This document shows positions 16,828-26,310 of a stretch of 64,000 nucleotides of DNA, one piece after another (the first letter of the stretch is position 1; each line of letters starts with the position of its first letter). Made by a program: the position numbers and the translations under genes. Location of the stretch: NCBI GenBank assembly GCA_947488345.1, contig CANKZQ010000002.1, forward strand, positions 496,001 through 560,000. The letters are read 5' to 3'. Source of the stretch: an uncultured Flavobacteriaceae bacterium. Lineage in GTDB: Bacteria > Bacteroidota > Bacteroidia > Flavobacteriales > Flavobacteriaceae. The notes under the pieces were generated by a model. The model worked only from the letters and a program-made list of their open reading frames with translations. It made no database searches and was not told the origin of the DNA.

Positions 16828-18252
16828 ATGAAGACAAGAAAAGAAACTGATCTTTTAGGAGAGTTAGAAATTTACGATGAATTGTATTATGGTGTTCATA
16901 CCCAAAGAGCGATCAATAATTTCCATATATCAGGTTCTAAAATTGGAGATTTCCCCATATTCGTAAAAGGACTGGTACTTACTAAAAAAGCATGTGCCGC
17001 TGCGAATAAAGAAATAGGAACTATTCCGGCCGATAAGGCCGACATGATCATTCAAGCATGTGATCATATACTTGACAATTTGAAAACATATGCCGTATTC
17101 TTCCCTTCGGATGTTTTTCAAGGAGGCGCCGGAACTTCCGTAAATATGAATGCGAATGAAGTTATTGCAAATGTGGCTCTTGAATTGAATGGTCACGAAA
17201 AAGGAAGTTATGATATTTTACATCCCAACGATCATGTAAACAAATCACAATCTACGAATGATGCCTATCCAACTGGGTTTAGAGTTGCAGTGTTCTATTA
17301 TATGAATCAATTATTAGAACGAATCAATGTTTTAACAACCAGTTTAGATAAAAAAGCTGCCGAGTTTAAGAACGTCATTAAAATGGGAAGAACCCAATTA
17401 CAGGATGCTGTGCCTATGTCTTTAGGAGATGAATTTGGCGCCTGGTCGATGAACCTAAAAGAAGAAACAAAGAATCTAAAGCATTGCCGCGATCTTATCT
17501 TAGAAGTAAATTTAGGAGCAACTGCCATCGGAACTGGTGTAAATGCTCCCGATGGATTCACAGAATTGTCTATTGGATATCTTCAGCAATATACCAAGGC
17601 GAGCTTTGTTCCTGCAGCGAATCTTATAGAAGCTACTTCTGATTGTGGAGCTTATGTTATGATTTCTGGAGCGTTGAAACGTACGAGCGTTAAGCTTTCT
17701 AAAATATGTAATGATTTACGCTTATTATCATCTGGACCGCGTTGTGGGTTTAATGAAATTAATCTCCCAGAAATGCAAGCGGGGTCCTCTATTATGCCCG
17801 CAAAAGTAAATCCGGTAATTCCAGAAGTAGTCAATCAAGTATGTTTTAAGATTATTGGTAACGATGTGACTATTTCTTTTGCGGCTGAAGCCGGACAATT
17901 ACAATTGAACGTCATGGAGCCAGTCATTGCGCAATGTATGTTTGAGTCGGTTGAATTGCTTTCGAATGCATGTGTTACCCTCGCTGATAAGTGTATCGAT
18001 GGTATTACCGCCAATGAAGAACACACTAAACAAATGGTGTTTAATTCTGTTGGGATTATCACCTTCTTGAACCCATATATTGGTCATCATATGGGTGATA
18101 TATTAGGCAAAGAGGCTGTCGCAACAGGAAAATCTATTCGCGAGTTGGTACTTGAAAAAGAGTTGCTTTCTGAAGAAGAATTGGATAAAATTCTAAGTGT
18201 CGATAATTTGATGCATCCAAAATACACTGCTGCATTACACAAACAGGATTGA
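16828..18252 (+). CDS. aspA: Aspartate ammonia-lyase (aspartase)
   Basis: The protein has 474 residues, the normal aspartase length. The fumarase/aspartase signature [11 protein letters not shown] is at about 319-329, and the N-terminal [10 protein letters not shown] matches aspartases rather than fumarases. Other conserved segments are [12 protein letters not shown] and [17 protein letters not shown]. It deaminates L-aspartate to fumarate and ammonia in the cytoplasm. In this operon it would make the fumarate that the Frd/Sdh complex reduces. Confidence 0.95.
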   Translation: MKTRKETDLLGELEIYDELYYGVHTQRAINNFHISGSKIGDFPIFVKGLVLTKKACAAANKEIGTIPADKADMIIQACDHILDNLKTYAVFFPSDVFQGGAGTSVNMNANEVIANVALELNGHEKGSYDILHPNDHVNKSQSTNDAYPTGFRVAVFYYMNQLLERINVLTTSLDKKAAEFKNVIKMGRTQLQDAVPMSLGDEFGAWSMNLKEETKNLKHCRDLILEVNLGATAIGTGVNAPDGFTELSIGYLQQYTKASFVPAANLIEATSDCGAYVMISGALKRTSVKLSKICNDLRLLSSGPRCGFNEINLPEMQAGSSIMPAKVNPVIPEVVNQVCFKIIGNDVTISFAAEAGQLQLNVMEPVIAQCMFESVELLSNACVTLADKCIDGITANEEHTKQMVFNSVGIITFLNPYIGHHMGDILGKEAVATGKSIRELVLEKELLSEEELDKILSVDNLMHPKYTAALHKQD

Positions 18253-18292
18253 TTATTTAAAAAGTAGTAGAGAAATTTAAAACTCTTTTGGT

Positions 18293-19363
18293 ATGAAATT
18301 ATTAAAAATGAAAATGATGGCTTTTCTAATAGCAGTGACTATAACTGCTATTGGGGTCGCTCAAGATACAGACCTCCCCAATGTTAAAATTTTAGCAACT
18401 GGAGGTACTATAGCCGGATCGGCTTCATCTGCCACTTCCGGGAGTTATTCGGCAGGTCAGATTGGCATTCAGACTATGATTAACGCCGTTCCAGGGATAG
18501 AAAAGTTGGCTGACGTTTCTGGAGAGCAAGTTGCTAACGTCGGCTCTCAAGATATAACGGTTGAGATTTGGTTGAAATTAGCAAATCGTATTAATGAGCT
18601 GTTGGCTTCAGACGATGTGGATGGTATTGTTGTAACTCATGGTACCGATACACAAGAAGAAACTGCATATTTTCTAAGTTTAGTTATTAAAAGTGACAAA
18701 CCCGTAGTAACCACAGGCTCTATGCGTTCTTCCACTTCTATAAGTGCCGAAGGTCCGTTGAACTTATATAATGCTGTTGCTATTGCATCCAATCCTCAAG
18801 CTAAGGGAAAAGGAGTAATGGTATCACTTAATGACCAAATTCATGCGGCTCGTGATGTAAGTAAAATGAACACCACCAATGTGAATAGCTTTCAATCGCC
18901 TATCAAAGGAATGTTGGGAGGTGTGTTTTATGGAAGGCTAGGATTTTTTCGACAGCCTAACACAAAATTTGGAAAAACGAGTAAATTTTCGGTAGCTGGT
19001 GTCAAAGAATTACCACGTGTGGATATTATTTATGCGTACGCGGATATGTCTCCAGATCTAATCGATATGCACGTAAAAGCTGGTGCTAAAGGGATTGTAA
19101 TTGCTGGCGTTGGAAATGGAAATATGACTGATGCTATCTTGAAAGCGGCGAAGAAAGCTTATGAAGATCACGGAGTAATTGTTGTCAGAAGTACCCGCGC
19201 TGCTACAGGATGGGTTTTGCGTGATAATGAATTCAAAGATGACGACTATCATACGACTGCATCAGGAGATTTAAATCCCGCTAAAGCGAGAATTTTATTA
19301 ATGCTTGCCCTTTCTAAAGGTGAAAAATTGAATGAAATGCAACAACTTTTTGATAGTTATTGA
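18293..19363 (+). CDS. ansB: L-asparaginase, type II (periplasmic)
   Basis: The protein has 356 residues with a signal peptide ending GVAQ. It carries both asparaginase active-site motifs: ATGGTIAG (nucleophile Thr36) and VVTHGTDTQEE (Thr115-His-Gly-Thr118-Asp119). The total length and export signal match type II high-affinity periplasmic asparaginases. It releases aspartate and ammonia from L-asparagine. Being next to aspA and the Dcu transporter, it probably supplies aspartate for import and fumarate respiration. Confidence 0.95.
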   Translation: MKLLKMKMMAFLIAVTITAIGVAQDTDLPNVKILATGGTIAGSASSATSGSYSAGQIGIQTMINAVPGIEKLADVSGEQVANVGSQDITVEIWLKLANRINELLASDDVDGIVVTHGTDTQEETAYFLSLVIKSDKPVVTTGSMRSSTSISAEGPLNLYNAVAIASNPQAKGKGVMVSLNDQIHAARDVSKMNTTNVNSFQSPIKGMLGGVFYGRLGFFRQPNTKFGKTSKFSVAGVKELPRVDIIYAYADMSPDLIDMHVKAGAKGIVIAGVGNGNMTDAILKAAKKAYEDHGVIVVRSTRAATGWVLRDNEFKDDDYHTTASGDLNPAKARILLMLALSKGEKLNEMQQLFDSY

Positions 19364-19380
19364 TTTAAAAGAAATAGAAT

Positions 19381-20049
19381 ATGGCTCTTAATCCATTGTT
19401 TTTTAGAAAGACACTCGTCGCAGGAACCGGTTTATTCTTATGTGTTTTTTTGATTGTGCATTTATCCGCCAACTGCATTCTACTATTACCTGAAGACATC
19501 GCAAGAGAAATGTATAATGCATATTCGACGACCTTAAGAGAAAGCCCATTAATAAAGATTGTCGCCTATGTATTATATCTGTCTATTATTTTGCATGTTC
19601 TATATGCATTACTAATTACGATTCGAAACAGAAAAGCAAAACCGCAACAATATGTAGCAAATAATGCCAGTGAAAATAGTAGTTGGGCTTCCAGAAACAT
19701 GGGGATTTTAGGTTCGCTTATCTTAATTTTTATCGTCATTCATCTCGTGAATTTTTGGGCACGAATCAAACTAGGTTTTGGTGAAGAAGTAGCACTAGAT
19801 GTGAATGGAAATAAAGACGTATATGCGGTTACATATGGTCTTTTTCAAAATATTTATTACGTCCTGTTTTATACCATCATGTCAATACCATTAGCATTTC
19901 ATTTGTTTCATGGTTTTAAAAGTGGTTTCAAGACTTTAGGTTTCTACCATAAAAAAGGACTAACAATTCTAGCAAAAATCGCACTGATTTACGCGCTTAT
20001 TATGGGCATTGGCTTCGGAATTATACCATTCGTTGTTTATTTTAAATAA
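19381..20049 (+). CDS. sdhC: Fumarate reductase/succinate dehydrogenase cytochrome b subunit
   Basis: The protein has 222 residues with five transmembrane helices and several in-membrane histidines ([28 protein letters not shown]) suited to two b-haems. This is the single-subunit b558-type anchor typical of Bacteroidota. It anchors the flavoprotein and iron-sulfur subunits encoded next and exchanges electrons with menaquinone. It lies 17 nt after the asparaginase gene. The operon context makes fumarate reduction more likely than succinate oxidation. Confidence 0.92.
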   Translation: MALNPLFFRKTLVAGTGLFLCVFLIVHLSANCILLLPEDIAREMYNAYSTTLRESPLIKIVAYVLYLSIILHVLYALLITIRNRKAKPQQYVANNASENSSWASRNMGILGSLILIFIVIHLVNFWARIKLGFGEEVALDVNGNKDVYAVTYGLFQNIYYVLFYTIMSIPLAFHLFHGFKSGFKTLGFYHKKGLTILAKIALIYALIMGIGFGIIPFVVYFK

Positions 20050-20057
20050 AGAGGATT

Positions 20058-21968
20058 ATGAAATTAGATTCAAAAATTCCAGAAGGAAAATTAGAAGAAA
20101 AGTGGCGTAATTATCAGATTAAATCACAACTAATTAATCCAGCAAATAAAAAGAAATTAAATGTTATTGTAGTTGGTTCGGGTCTTTCGGGTGCTGGAGC
20201 AGCAGCAACACTTGCTGAATTAGGGTATGACGTACAATGTTTCTGCTACCAAGATTCTGCTAGAAGGGCACATTCGGTAGCTGCCCAAGGTGGTATAAAC
20301 GCTGCTAAGAATTATCAGCATGATGGCGACAGTGTATGGCGCATGTTTTATGACACTTTAAAAGGTGGAGATTTCAGGTCTCGCGAAGCGAACACGTATA
20401 GATTGGCCGAATTGTCAGCTCCGCTTATTGATCATTATGTGCAACAAGGAGTCCCTTTTGCTAGAGAATACGGCGGCGTATTGGTAAATCGGAGTTTTGG
20501 TGGCGTGCAAGTGCAACGTACTTTTTATGCCAGAGGCCAAACAGGACAACAATTATTATTGGCTGCCTATTCACAGCTATATAAAATGATCCATGCCAAG
20601 AAAGTAACCATGTTTCCACGTAGTGAAATGTTAGATTTGGTAGTCATCAACGGAAAAGCCAAGGGGATCATTGTACGTGATTTGGTCACTGGTGAACTCA
20701 AACGTTATGCTGCAGATGCGGTTGTTTTGGCTACAGGTGGCTATTCTCGTGTATTTAGATTGTCTACGTTAGCAATAGGTTGTAACGGAAGCGCCATATG
20801 GAAAGCCCATAAAAAAGGTGCATACTTTGCAGCTCCTAGCTTTACACAAATTCACCCCACTGCCCTACCTCAGTCTAGCGAAGCACAATCTAAATTGACC
20901 TTAATGTCGGAGTCCTTGCGTAATGATGGAAGAATATGGGTTCCTAAAAAACAAGAAGATACAAGAAAAGCAAACGATATTCCCGAAGAAGAACGTGATT
21001 ATTATCTAGAGCGAAGGTATCCAAGTTTCGGAAATTTGGCCCCTCGTGATATTGCTTCAAGGGCGGCAAAAGAAAGAATCGACGCAGGACACGGTGTAGG
21101 TAGACTTAAAAACGCCGTATATCTCGATTTTAAAGATGCCATTGCTAAGTTTGGCTTAGAAACCATCAAAGATCGGTATGGCAATCTTTTTACGATGTAC
21201 AAAAAGATCACCGGTATTGATGCCTATAAAGAACCCATGCAAATTTCACCTGCAGCACATTTTTCTATGGGAGGATTGTGGGTAGACTATGAATTAATGA
21301 CAACCATTCCTGGCCTATACGCAGTTGGTGAGTGTAATTTTTCTGATCATGGCGCTAATCGTTTAGGTGCCAATTCACTACTTCAGGCCAGTATTGATGG
21401 ATATTTTGTATTGCCAAATACCATTAATAATTATTTGGCAAGTGCTTTAAAAGAAGAGCATCCTACTACTGATCATCCTGAATTTGAAAAAGCTGAAAAA
21501 GAAGTAAAAACTTCGATTGATGCTATTTTAAAAATTAACGGAACGAAAACCGTCGATCATTTCCATAGAGAATTAGGAAAAGTCATGTGGCAAGAATGCG
21601 CGATGAGTCGCAATAAAAAAGGACTAGAAAAAGCCATAGAGGATATTCAAATACTCCGTGATGACTTTTGGAATGATGTAAGAGTCACAGGGAGCGGAGA
21701 TGAGCTAAATACAGAATTAGAGAAAGCCCTGCGATTGGCTGATTTTATTGAGCTAGCGATCCTTATGTGTACTGATGCTTTGGAGCGCGATGAATCTTGT
21801 GGGGCACACTTTAGAGAAGAATTCCAAACTGAAGATGGTGAGGCTGTTCGTAAGGATGAAGACTATTCATATGTATCCGCATGGGAGTATGACAATGGTA
21901 ATTTTAAGCTACACAAAGAGGAATTAGAATTTGAATTTGTAAAACCTTCCGTGAGAAGTTATAAATAA
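20058..21968 (+). CDS. sdhA: Fumarate reductase/succinate dehydrogenase flavoprotein subunit
   Basis: The protein has 636 residues. The FAD-binding [18 protein letters not shown] lies at about 41-58, and the flavin-linking histidine is in [17 protein letters not shown]. Catalytic and substrate motifs include the HPTALPQ region and the [10 protein letters not shown] and [13 protein letters not shown] segments. It reduces fumarate (or oxidises succinate). The length is somewhat below the ~665 residues I recall for housekeeping SdhA in Flavobacteriia, and the sequence looks divergent from it, so this may be a second, dedicated fumarate reductase copy. That comparison is from memory. Confidence 0.94.
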   Translation: MKLDSKIPEGKLEEKWRNYQIKSQLINPANKKKLNVIVVGSGLSGAGAAATLAELGYDVQCFCYQDSARRAHSVAAQGGINAAKNYQHDGDSVWRMFYDTLKGGDFRSREANTYRLAELSAPLIDHYVQQGVPFAREYGGVLVNRSFGGVQVQRTFYARGQTGQQLLLAAYSQLYKMIHAKKVTMFPRSEMLDLVVINGKAKGIIVRDLVTGELKRYAADAVVLATGGYSRVFRLSTLAIGCNGSAIWKAHKKGAYFAAPSFTQIHPTALPQSSEAQSKLTLMSESLRNDGRIWVPKKQEDTRKANDIPEEERDYYLERRYPSFGNLAPRDIASRAAKERIDAGHGVGRLKNAVYLDFKDAIAKFGLETIKDRYGNLFTMYKKITGIDAYKEPMQISPAAHFSMGGLWVDYELMTTIPGLYAVGECNFSDHGANRLGANSLLQASIDGYFVLPNTINNYLASALKEEHPTTDHPEFEKAEKEVKTSIDAILKINGTKTVDHFHRELGKVMWQECAMSRNKKGLEKAIEDIQILRDDFWNDVRVTGSGDELNTELEKALRLADFIELAILMCTDALERDESCGAHFREEFQTEDGEAVRKDEDYSYVSAWEYDNGNFKLHKEELEFEFVKPSVRSYK

Positions 21969-21975
21969 TCAACAT

Positions 21976-22719
21976 ATGCAAGTAACATTCAAAATATGGA
22001 GACAAGAAGGTCCAAATGATAAAGGAACTATCAGAGATTATCTGGTAGATGGGTTATCTGAAGATATGTCTTTTCTGGAGGCATTAGATCATTTAAACGA
22101 ATTGTTGGTGCTGAAAAATGAAAAAGTAATCGCTTATGAATATGATTGTCGTGAAGGAATTTGCGGGCAATGTGGCGTTTTTATAAATGGGCGGGCTCAT
22201 GGCCCTCATGACAACATAACCACCTGTCAATTACATATGCGAAGCTTTAACGATGGAGATACTATTGTGGTCGAACCATGGAGAACAGCCTCTTTCCCAG
22301 TAATTAAAGATTTGATTGTAGATCGTTCTGCCTTCGACAGAATCATTGAGCAAGGCGCGTATATAACAGCCAAAACAGGCACGGCGCCAGAGGCAAATGC
22401 CATTTTAATCCCCAAAGAAGTATCAGACAATGCGATGGATGCTGCGGCATGTATTGGTTGCGGCGCTTGTGTGGCTACTTGTAAAAACTCATCTGCTGCC
22501 TTGTTTACTGCAGCAAAAATCAATCACCTCAATAGATTACCGCAAGGAAAAGCAGAAGAACATAAACGCGTCAAAGAGATGACCTATCAAATGGAAATTG
22601 AAGGGTTTGGTAGTTGCACTTTTACGGGTGCATGTGAAGTGGAATGTCCAGAGGGAATCTCTATTACAAATATTGCTGAATTAAATGCAAGGCTCACCAA
22701 AGCCAATTTTTTAGGTTAA
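21976..22719 (+). CDS. sdhB: Fumarate reductase/succinate dehydrogenase iron-sulfur subunit
   Basis: The protein has 247 residues. The [2Fe-2S] ligands are Cys58, Cys63, Cys66 and Cys84 (DCREGICGQCG and TTC). The ferredoxin-like clusters are bound by CIGCGACVATC (159-169) and by Cys214, Cys220 and Cys224 in SCTFTGACEVEC. The cysteine pattern fits [2Fe-2S], [4Fe-4S] and [3Fe-4S] clusters. It carries electrons between menaquinol at the cytochrome b subunit and the flavoprotein. It is 7 nt downstream of sdhA. Confidence 0.94.
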   Translation: MQVTFKIWRQEGPNDKGTIRDYLVDGLSEDMSFLEALDHLNELLVLKNEKVIAYEYDCREGICGQCGVFINGRAHGPHDNITTCQLHMRSFNDGDTIVVEPWRTASFPVIKDLIVDRSAFDRIIEQGAYITAKTGTAPEANAILIPKEVSDNAMDAAACIGCGACVATCKNSSAALFTAAKINHLNRLPQGKAEEHKRVKEMTYQMEIEGFGSCTFTGACEVECPEGISITNIAELNARLTKANFLG

Positions 22720-22734
22720 TTTAAAAATCATATT

Positions 22735-23862
22735 ATGAAAACTCTTTGCTCTAAAATCACTAAAGTAAGTACCCTGCTTATGTTATTTTTTTTGACACAA
22801 GGTATCTATGCACAAACCACTCATACTAACGATAAGAACTGGCTCGATGAAATCAAATCGAAAGTAGACCTTTACGGAAGGTTACACATTGGTGCTGGTT
22901 TTGCCGAAAAAGGAGAAATTGGTATCTCTAATAATACGCCACGCGCCGGTGTTAAACTAAAACATGCCTTATCAAAAAATGAAGACGAAAATTTCAACAT
23001 TATCGGACGAATAGAATTTGGTTTCAATTTAGTATCGAGAGATGAGACAGTAGAATTTGCGGTCGATCCAGGCGCAGGGATTGCACAAGTTGGTGATGCC
23101 GTATTTACCCGTTTAGGTTTCGTTGGGATCTCGTATAAAGAGTTAGAATTTACATTCGGGAAACAAAATTCTGTTTATTACGAATTAGGCGCCAATCAAA
23201 TTGATAAATTTTCGGCATTTGGTGGGGCCGCAATCGGGGTTTGGAATATCTCAGACGGTGGGGTTTCGGGTACCGGTCGTGCCAATCAGTTATTAAAAAT
23301 TAAATATAAAAATAAAGGCTTGACTTTAGGTGTTCAAGGGCAAGCAAGAAATATTTCTGACAATAGTACATCGATAGATACTTATGGTTTTGGAGCGAAC
23401 TATGCCATTGGTGGCTTTACCATTGGTGTTGGTTATAATAAAGTAAATGACGGCGTAGAAGATCCGTTGCCAAATCAAGCGAAAGATGGTGATGAGGCGA
23501 TTGTTACTTCTGCTTCCTACGAAAAGAATCGCTTTACTATTGCCGCTTCCTACGCAAGTTTAAAACAGCACCAAAGATTGGGAGATACTTTTTATGATGC
23601 TTCGGGTATTGAATTTTACCTAGGCTATAAATTCTCTCAAGACAAACGATGGAAAGCCGCAGCAGGGTTCAACTATTTAGAGCCAGATGCTGATCAGAAT
23701 TTAGGAGATTTTAATACAGCTTTCGCCATTGCAGAGATTAGTTACGCTTTTAAAAAAGGAAGTAGTATCTATACCGCCGCTAAAATAGATCAAAGTAAAA
23801 ATACCATCGGTGATAGACGAAACCAAAGTGTTTATGGTATTGGTATCAAGCTGAATTTCTAG
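22735..23862 (+). CDS. Outer-membrane porin-like beta-barrel
   Basis: The protein has 375 residues with a signal peptide (ending GIYAQ) and alternating beta strands to a C-terminal aromatic residue (final GIGIKLNF). The start VDLYGRLHIGAGF and repeated GxxY patterns are typical of gram-negative-type porins. It is the last gene of the operon, 15 nt after sdhB. It probably lets asparagine, aspartate or dicarboxylates cross the outer membrane, though this substrate is inferred only from the neighbours. Confidence 0.8.
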   Translation: MKTLCSKITKVSTLLMLFFLTQGIYAQTTHTNDKNWLDEIKSKVDLYGRLHIGAGFAEKGEIGISNNTPRAGVKLKHALSKNEDENFNIIGRIEFGFNLVSRDETVEFAVDPGAGIAQVGDAVFTRLGFVGISYKELEFTFGKQNSVYYELGANQIDKFSAFGGAAIGVWNISDGGVSGTGRANQLLKIKYKNKGLTLGVQGQARNISDNSTSIDTYGFGANYAIGGFTIGVGYNKVNDGVEDPLPNQAKDGDEAIVTSASYEKNRFTIAASYASLKQHQRLGDTFYDASGIEFYLGYKFSQDKRWKAAAGFNYLEPDADQNLGDFNTAFAIAEISYAFKKGSSIYTAAKIDQSKNTIGDRRNQSVYGIGIKLNF

Positions 23863-24094
23863 TCATAATATTGCCTCATAGCACTATCTATATAGAACCG
23901 AATATAAGGAGTGATATTTGATAATATCGTATCTTTTGAACGGCTAGCGCTTTCTTTATCATAGCAACTTAAATAATTAAGAATAGTGAAATATTTTTAT
24001 TAAGTTAGCATGATAGTCACGGGCAACTATCTAAAATTAAGTATTTTACGTATAGCAACAAAAACGGAGCTTATCGAATTAAAAAAGTCTTTTT
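23863..24094. other. Intergenic stretch between the two anaerobic clusters
   Basis: About 230 nt with no supported gene. It has a short palindrome (GATATT-TGAT-AATATC at 23913-23928) but no clear terminator after the porin gene. The right end merges into a pseudogene relic. Confidence 0.5.
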
Positions 24095-24265
24095 CAATAG
24101 TATATGAGTCTTTATTTTCAAACAATTTTAGGGCAAAATATGACACCCTAATAATATGAACGACTTGCACATAAACTAGGCATTTTTATACAGAAAATAA
24201 TTTATACTATTGCAATAGCTCATAAGCAACCTTAACTCTATATGAAAACTTAAAAACGTTATAAA
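24095..24265 (+). pseudogene. Decayed copy of the small secreted protein gene at 15043-15462
   Basis: In the frame starting with CAA at 24119 the sequence reads QTILGQNMTP, then two stops (TAA TAA), then YERLAHKLGIF. The intact protein reads QTILAQDITPEQRERLTYKVDIF. Counting by eye over the first 70 nt from 24119 gives about 50 identical bases; beyond that the match is patchier, with a recognisable ATGAAA-containing stretch near 24241. Stops interrupt the frame several times and there is no usable start. It is a relic of a duplicated N-terminal portion, now part of the leader of the nrf cluster. Confidence 0.75.
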
Positions 24266-24267
24266 AA

Positions 24268-24281
24268 TTGATAATAATCAT
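24268..24281. promoter_or_regulatory. FNR/CRP-like box upstream of the porin-nrfHA cluster
   Basis: TTGAT-AATA-ATCAT has the same half-sites and spacing as the box at 14966-14979. It ends 75 nt before the ATG of the alginate-export-type porin gene. It suggests that one anaerobic regulator controls both clusters. Confidence 0.55.
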
Positions 24282-24356
24282 GTTTTAATCATTTAGACAG
24301 TAATACTTTTGATGAATAAAGACATCAAGGTCTTTTTATATTTTAAAATAATTATT

Positions 24357-25628
24357 ATGAAACAACTCAGAGGATTTACAATTTTACTATTTGCAGTATT
24401 ACTTACAAACACATATGCCCAATTAAAAGTTGATGCCGATATAAGACCTCGTTTTGAATATCGTCATGGGTTTGGTAATTTATTCCCAGATGATGCTGAA
24501 CCGGCTGCTTTTGTGGTACAACGTTCACGTTTGAATTTTAACTACAAATTAGATAAATTGACCATGATGCTTAGTGTTCAAGATGTTAGTGTTTGGGGAG
24601 ATACAAGACAGATTGATCCTACAGATAGTAACAATTCATTTTCACTTTTTCAAGCTTGGGTCGATTACAAAATAAATGAAAATTGGTCAACGAAACTTGG
24701 TCGTCAAGTTATTTCTTATGACGATCAGCGTATTTTTGGTGGGTTAGATTGGGCAATGCAGGGGCGTTTTCATGATGCAGCTCTACTTAAATATAAGAAA
24801 GAAACTTTTAAAGCCGATATGGGTTTTGCATTTAATCAGCAAAATCAAGCTTTAGAGGGAAACGGATTTTTCTTACAAGGTGCTTTCACATATAAAGCGA
24901 TGCAATATGCATATCTAAAAAAGAATTGGGAGAAAACTACTGCAAGTTTTTTAGTGTTAAATACTGGATTCCAAGATTTTGCTGATACAGGTAATACTAT
25001 TCCTGATGGGGTGTTTTATAGACAAACAATAGGATCTCATTTTACATTTCCTATAGATAATATCAGCTTTATGGGTTCTGCATATTATCAAACCGGAAAA
25101 TCTGATAAAACAACAGATCTCAGCGCATATAATTTTGCATTAGAAGCTAACTATAAGCCAGGTAAAACGATGTTTGGTCTAGGTATTGAATTCTTAAGTG
25201 GAACAGATCAAGATGGTGATTCAAAAAATAAGTCATTCTTCCCATTATATGGAACAAATCATAAGTTTAACGGCTTTATGGATTACTTTTATGTTGGTAA
25301 TCATGCTAATAATGTTGGCCTAAATGACATTTACGCAAAAACTATATTTAAAACGGGGGAAAAATCAACTTTTCTTGCTAAAGTCCATTATTTTGGTGCA
25401 AATGCAAGCTTGAGTGGTAATGCAGATGCGTATTTGGGTACAGAAATCGATTTGGTCTATACACAACAATTAATAAAAGCGGTAAAACTAAATGTTGGGT
25501 ATTCACACATGTTTGCATCAGAAAGTATGAGTTTTATAAAAAACGGTAGACCTCATGATAATTTAAATAATTGGGCTTGGGTACAATTAACTATAAGACC
25601 AACATTATTTACTACAAAAATAAATTAG
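24357..25628 (+). CDS. Alginate-export-type outer-membrane porin
   Basis: The protein has 423 residues from the ATG at 24357, which gives a clear signal peptide (ending NTYAQ); an in-frame start at 24309 would add a poor 16-residue extension. The start of the mature region (LKVDADIRPRFEYR) and the FQAWVDYKINENWSTKLGRQVISYDDQRIFG segment match the alginate_exp barrel family. The gene is immediately upstream of nrfHA, so the pore may admit nitrite or nitrate, but no substrate can be read from the sequence. Confidence 0.82.
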   Translation: MKQLRGFTILLFAVLLTNTYAQLKVDADIRPRFEYRHGFGNLFPDDAEPAAFVVQRSRLNFNYKLDKLTMMLSVQDVSVWGDTRQIDPTDSNNSFSLFQAWVDYKINENWSTKLGRQVISYDDQRIFGGLDWAMQGRFHDAALLKYKKETFKADMGFAFNQQNQALEGNGFFLQGAFTYKAMQYAYLKKNWEKTTASFLVLNTGFQDFADTGNTIPDGVFYRQTIGSHFTFPIDNISFMGSAYYQTGKSDKTTDLSAYNFALEANYKPGKTMFGLGIEFLSGTDQDGDSKNKSFFPLYGTNHKFNGFMDYFYVGNHANNVGLNDIYAKTIFKTGEKSTFLAKVHYFGANASLSGNADAYLGTEIDLVYTQQLIKAVKLNVGYSHMFASESMSFIKNGRPHDNLNNWAWVQLTIRPTLFTTKIN

Positions 25629-25699
25629 ATAAACGAATTTAGCATTAACAACCAATTCCAAAAAAAGAGGTATCTTTATGATAAATAATATATTAAATT

Positions 25700-26296
25700 T
25701 TGAGCATTAAATTTAACATATTCCCTGAGAAAGGAACTTCTTGGCGCACGATGGCTGTATTTCTATTGGCCTGTGTTATAGGCTTGGGATTCTTTATGAT
25801 AAAAGAGGCGAAAGTAGTTTCGTATTTATCAGATGATCCTCAGGCTTGTGTAAATTGTCATGTCATGACTCCCGTATATAATAGTTGGATGCATAGCTCA
25901 CACAGAGAATGGGCAAAATGCAACGACTGCCACGTTCCACATAATAATATTGTCAACAAGTACTTTTTTAAAGCAAAAGACGGCTTGTATCACGCTTCTG
26001 TTTTTACCGCTAGAGCAGAACCCGACGTGATCGAAATGAAAGAAGCGTCTCAAAAAGTGGTGCAAAATAATTGTATCCGATGCCATGTACAGCAAGTCAC
26101 CCAAGCAAAATATGATGGTTGGTTAGAAGGCCATCAAGAAAATAGAACAGGTCGTCAATGCTGGAGTTGTCACAAACAGGTTCCGCATGGAAAAATTCAT
26201 GGGTTATCTACTATAAAATTTAATATAGCACCCTTACCAACCGATCAAGAAGAAATGGTCATTCCTGCTTGGTTAGAAAAAAAGATCAAAGAATAA
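25700..26296 (+). CDS. nrfH: Cytochrome c nitrite reductase small subunit, tetrahaem quinol dehydrogenase
   Basis: The protein has 198 residues. One transmembrane helix (about 17-34) is followed by four CxxCH haem sites at about 50-54, 74-78, 125-129 and 154-158, the NrfH/NapC pattern. The start is TTG at 25700; an upstream in-frame stop excludes an earlier start, and the next ATG (residue 18) would cut the N-terminal cytoplasmic segment. A 10-codon mini-frame (25678-25710) overlaps this start in another frame. NrfH passes electrons from menaquinol to NrfA, encoded 14 nt downstream. Confidence 0.94.
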   Translation: MSIKFNIFPEKGTSWRTMAVFLLACVIGLGFFMIKEAKVVSYLSDDPQACVNCHVMTPVYNSWMHSSHREWAKCNDCHVPHNNIVNKYFFKAKDGLYHASVFTARAEPDVIEMKEASQKVVQNNCIRCHVQQVTQAKYDGWLEGHQENRTGRQCWSCHKQVPHGKIHGLSTIKFNIAPLPTDQEEMVIPAWLEKKIKE

Positions 26297-26310
26297 TAAA
26301 ACCATATCAG

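Noticed and set aside
23913-23928. GATATT-TGAT-AATATC palindrome after the porin gene
   Set aside because: Short and entirely AT-rich with no T tract; it can arise by chance in this region and has no clear target gene.
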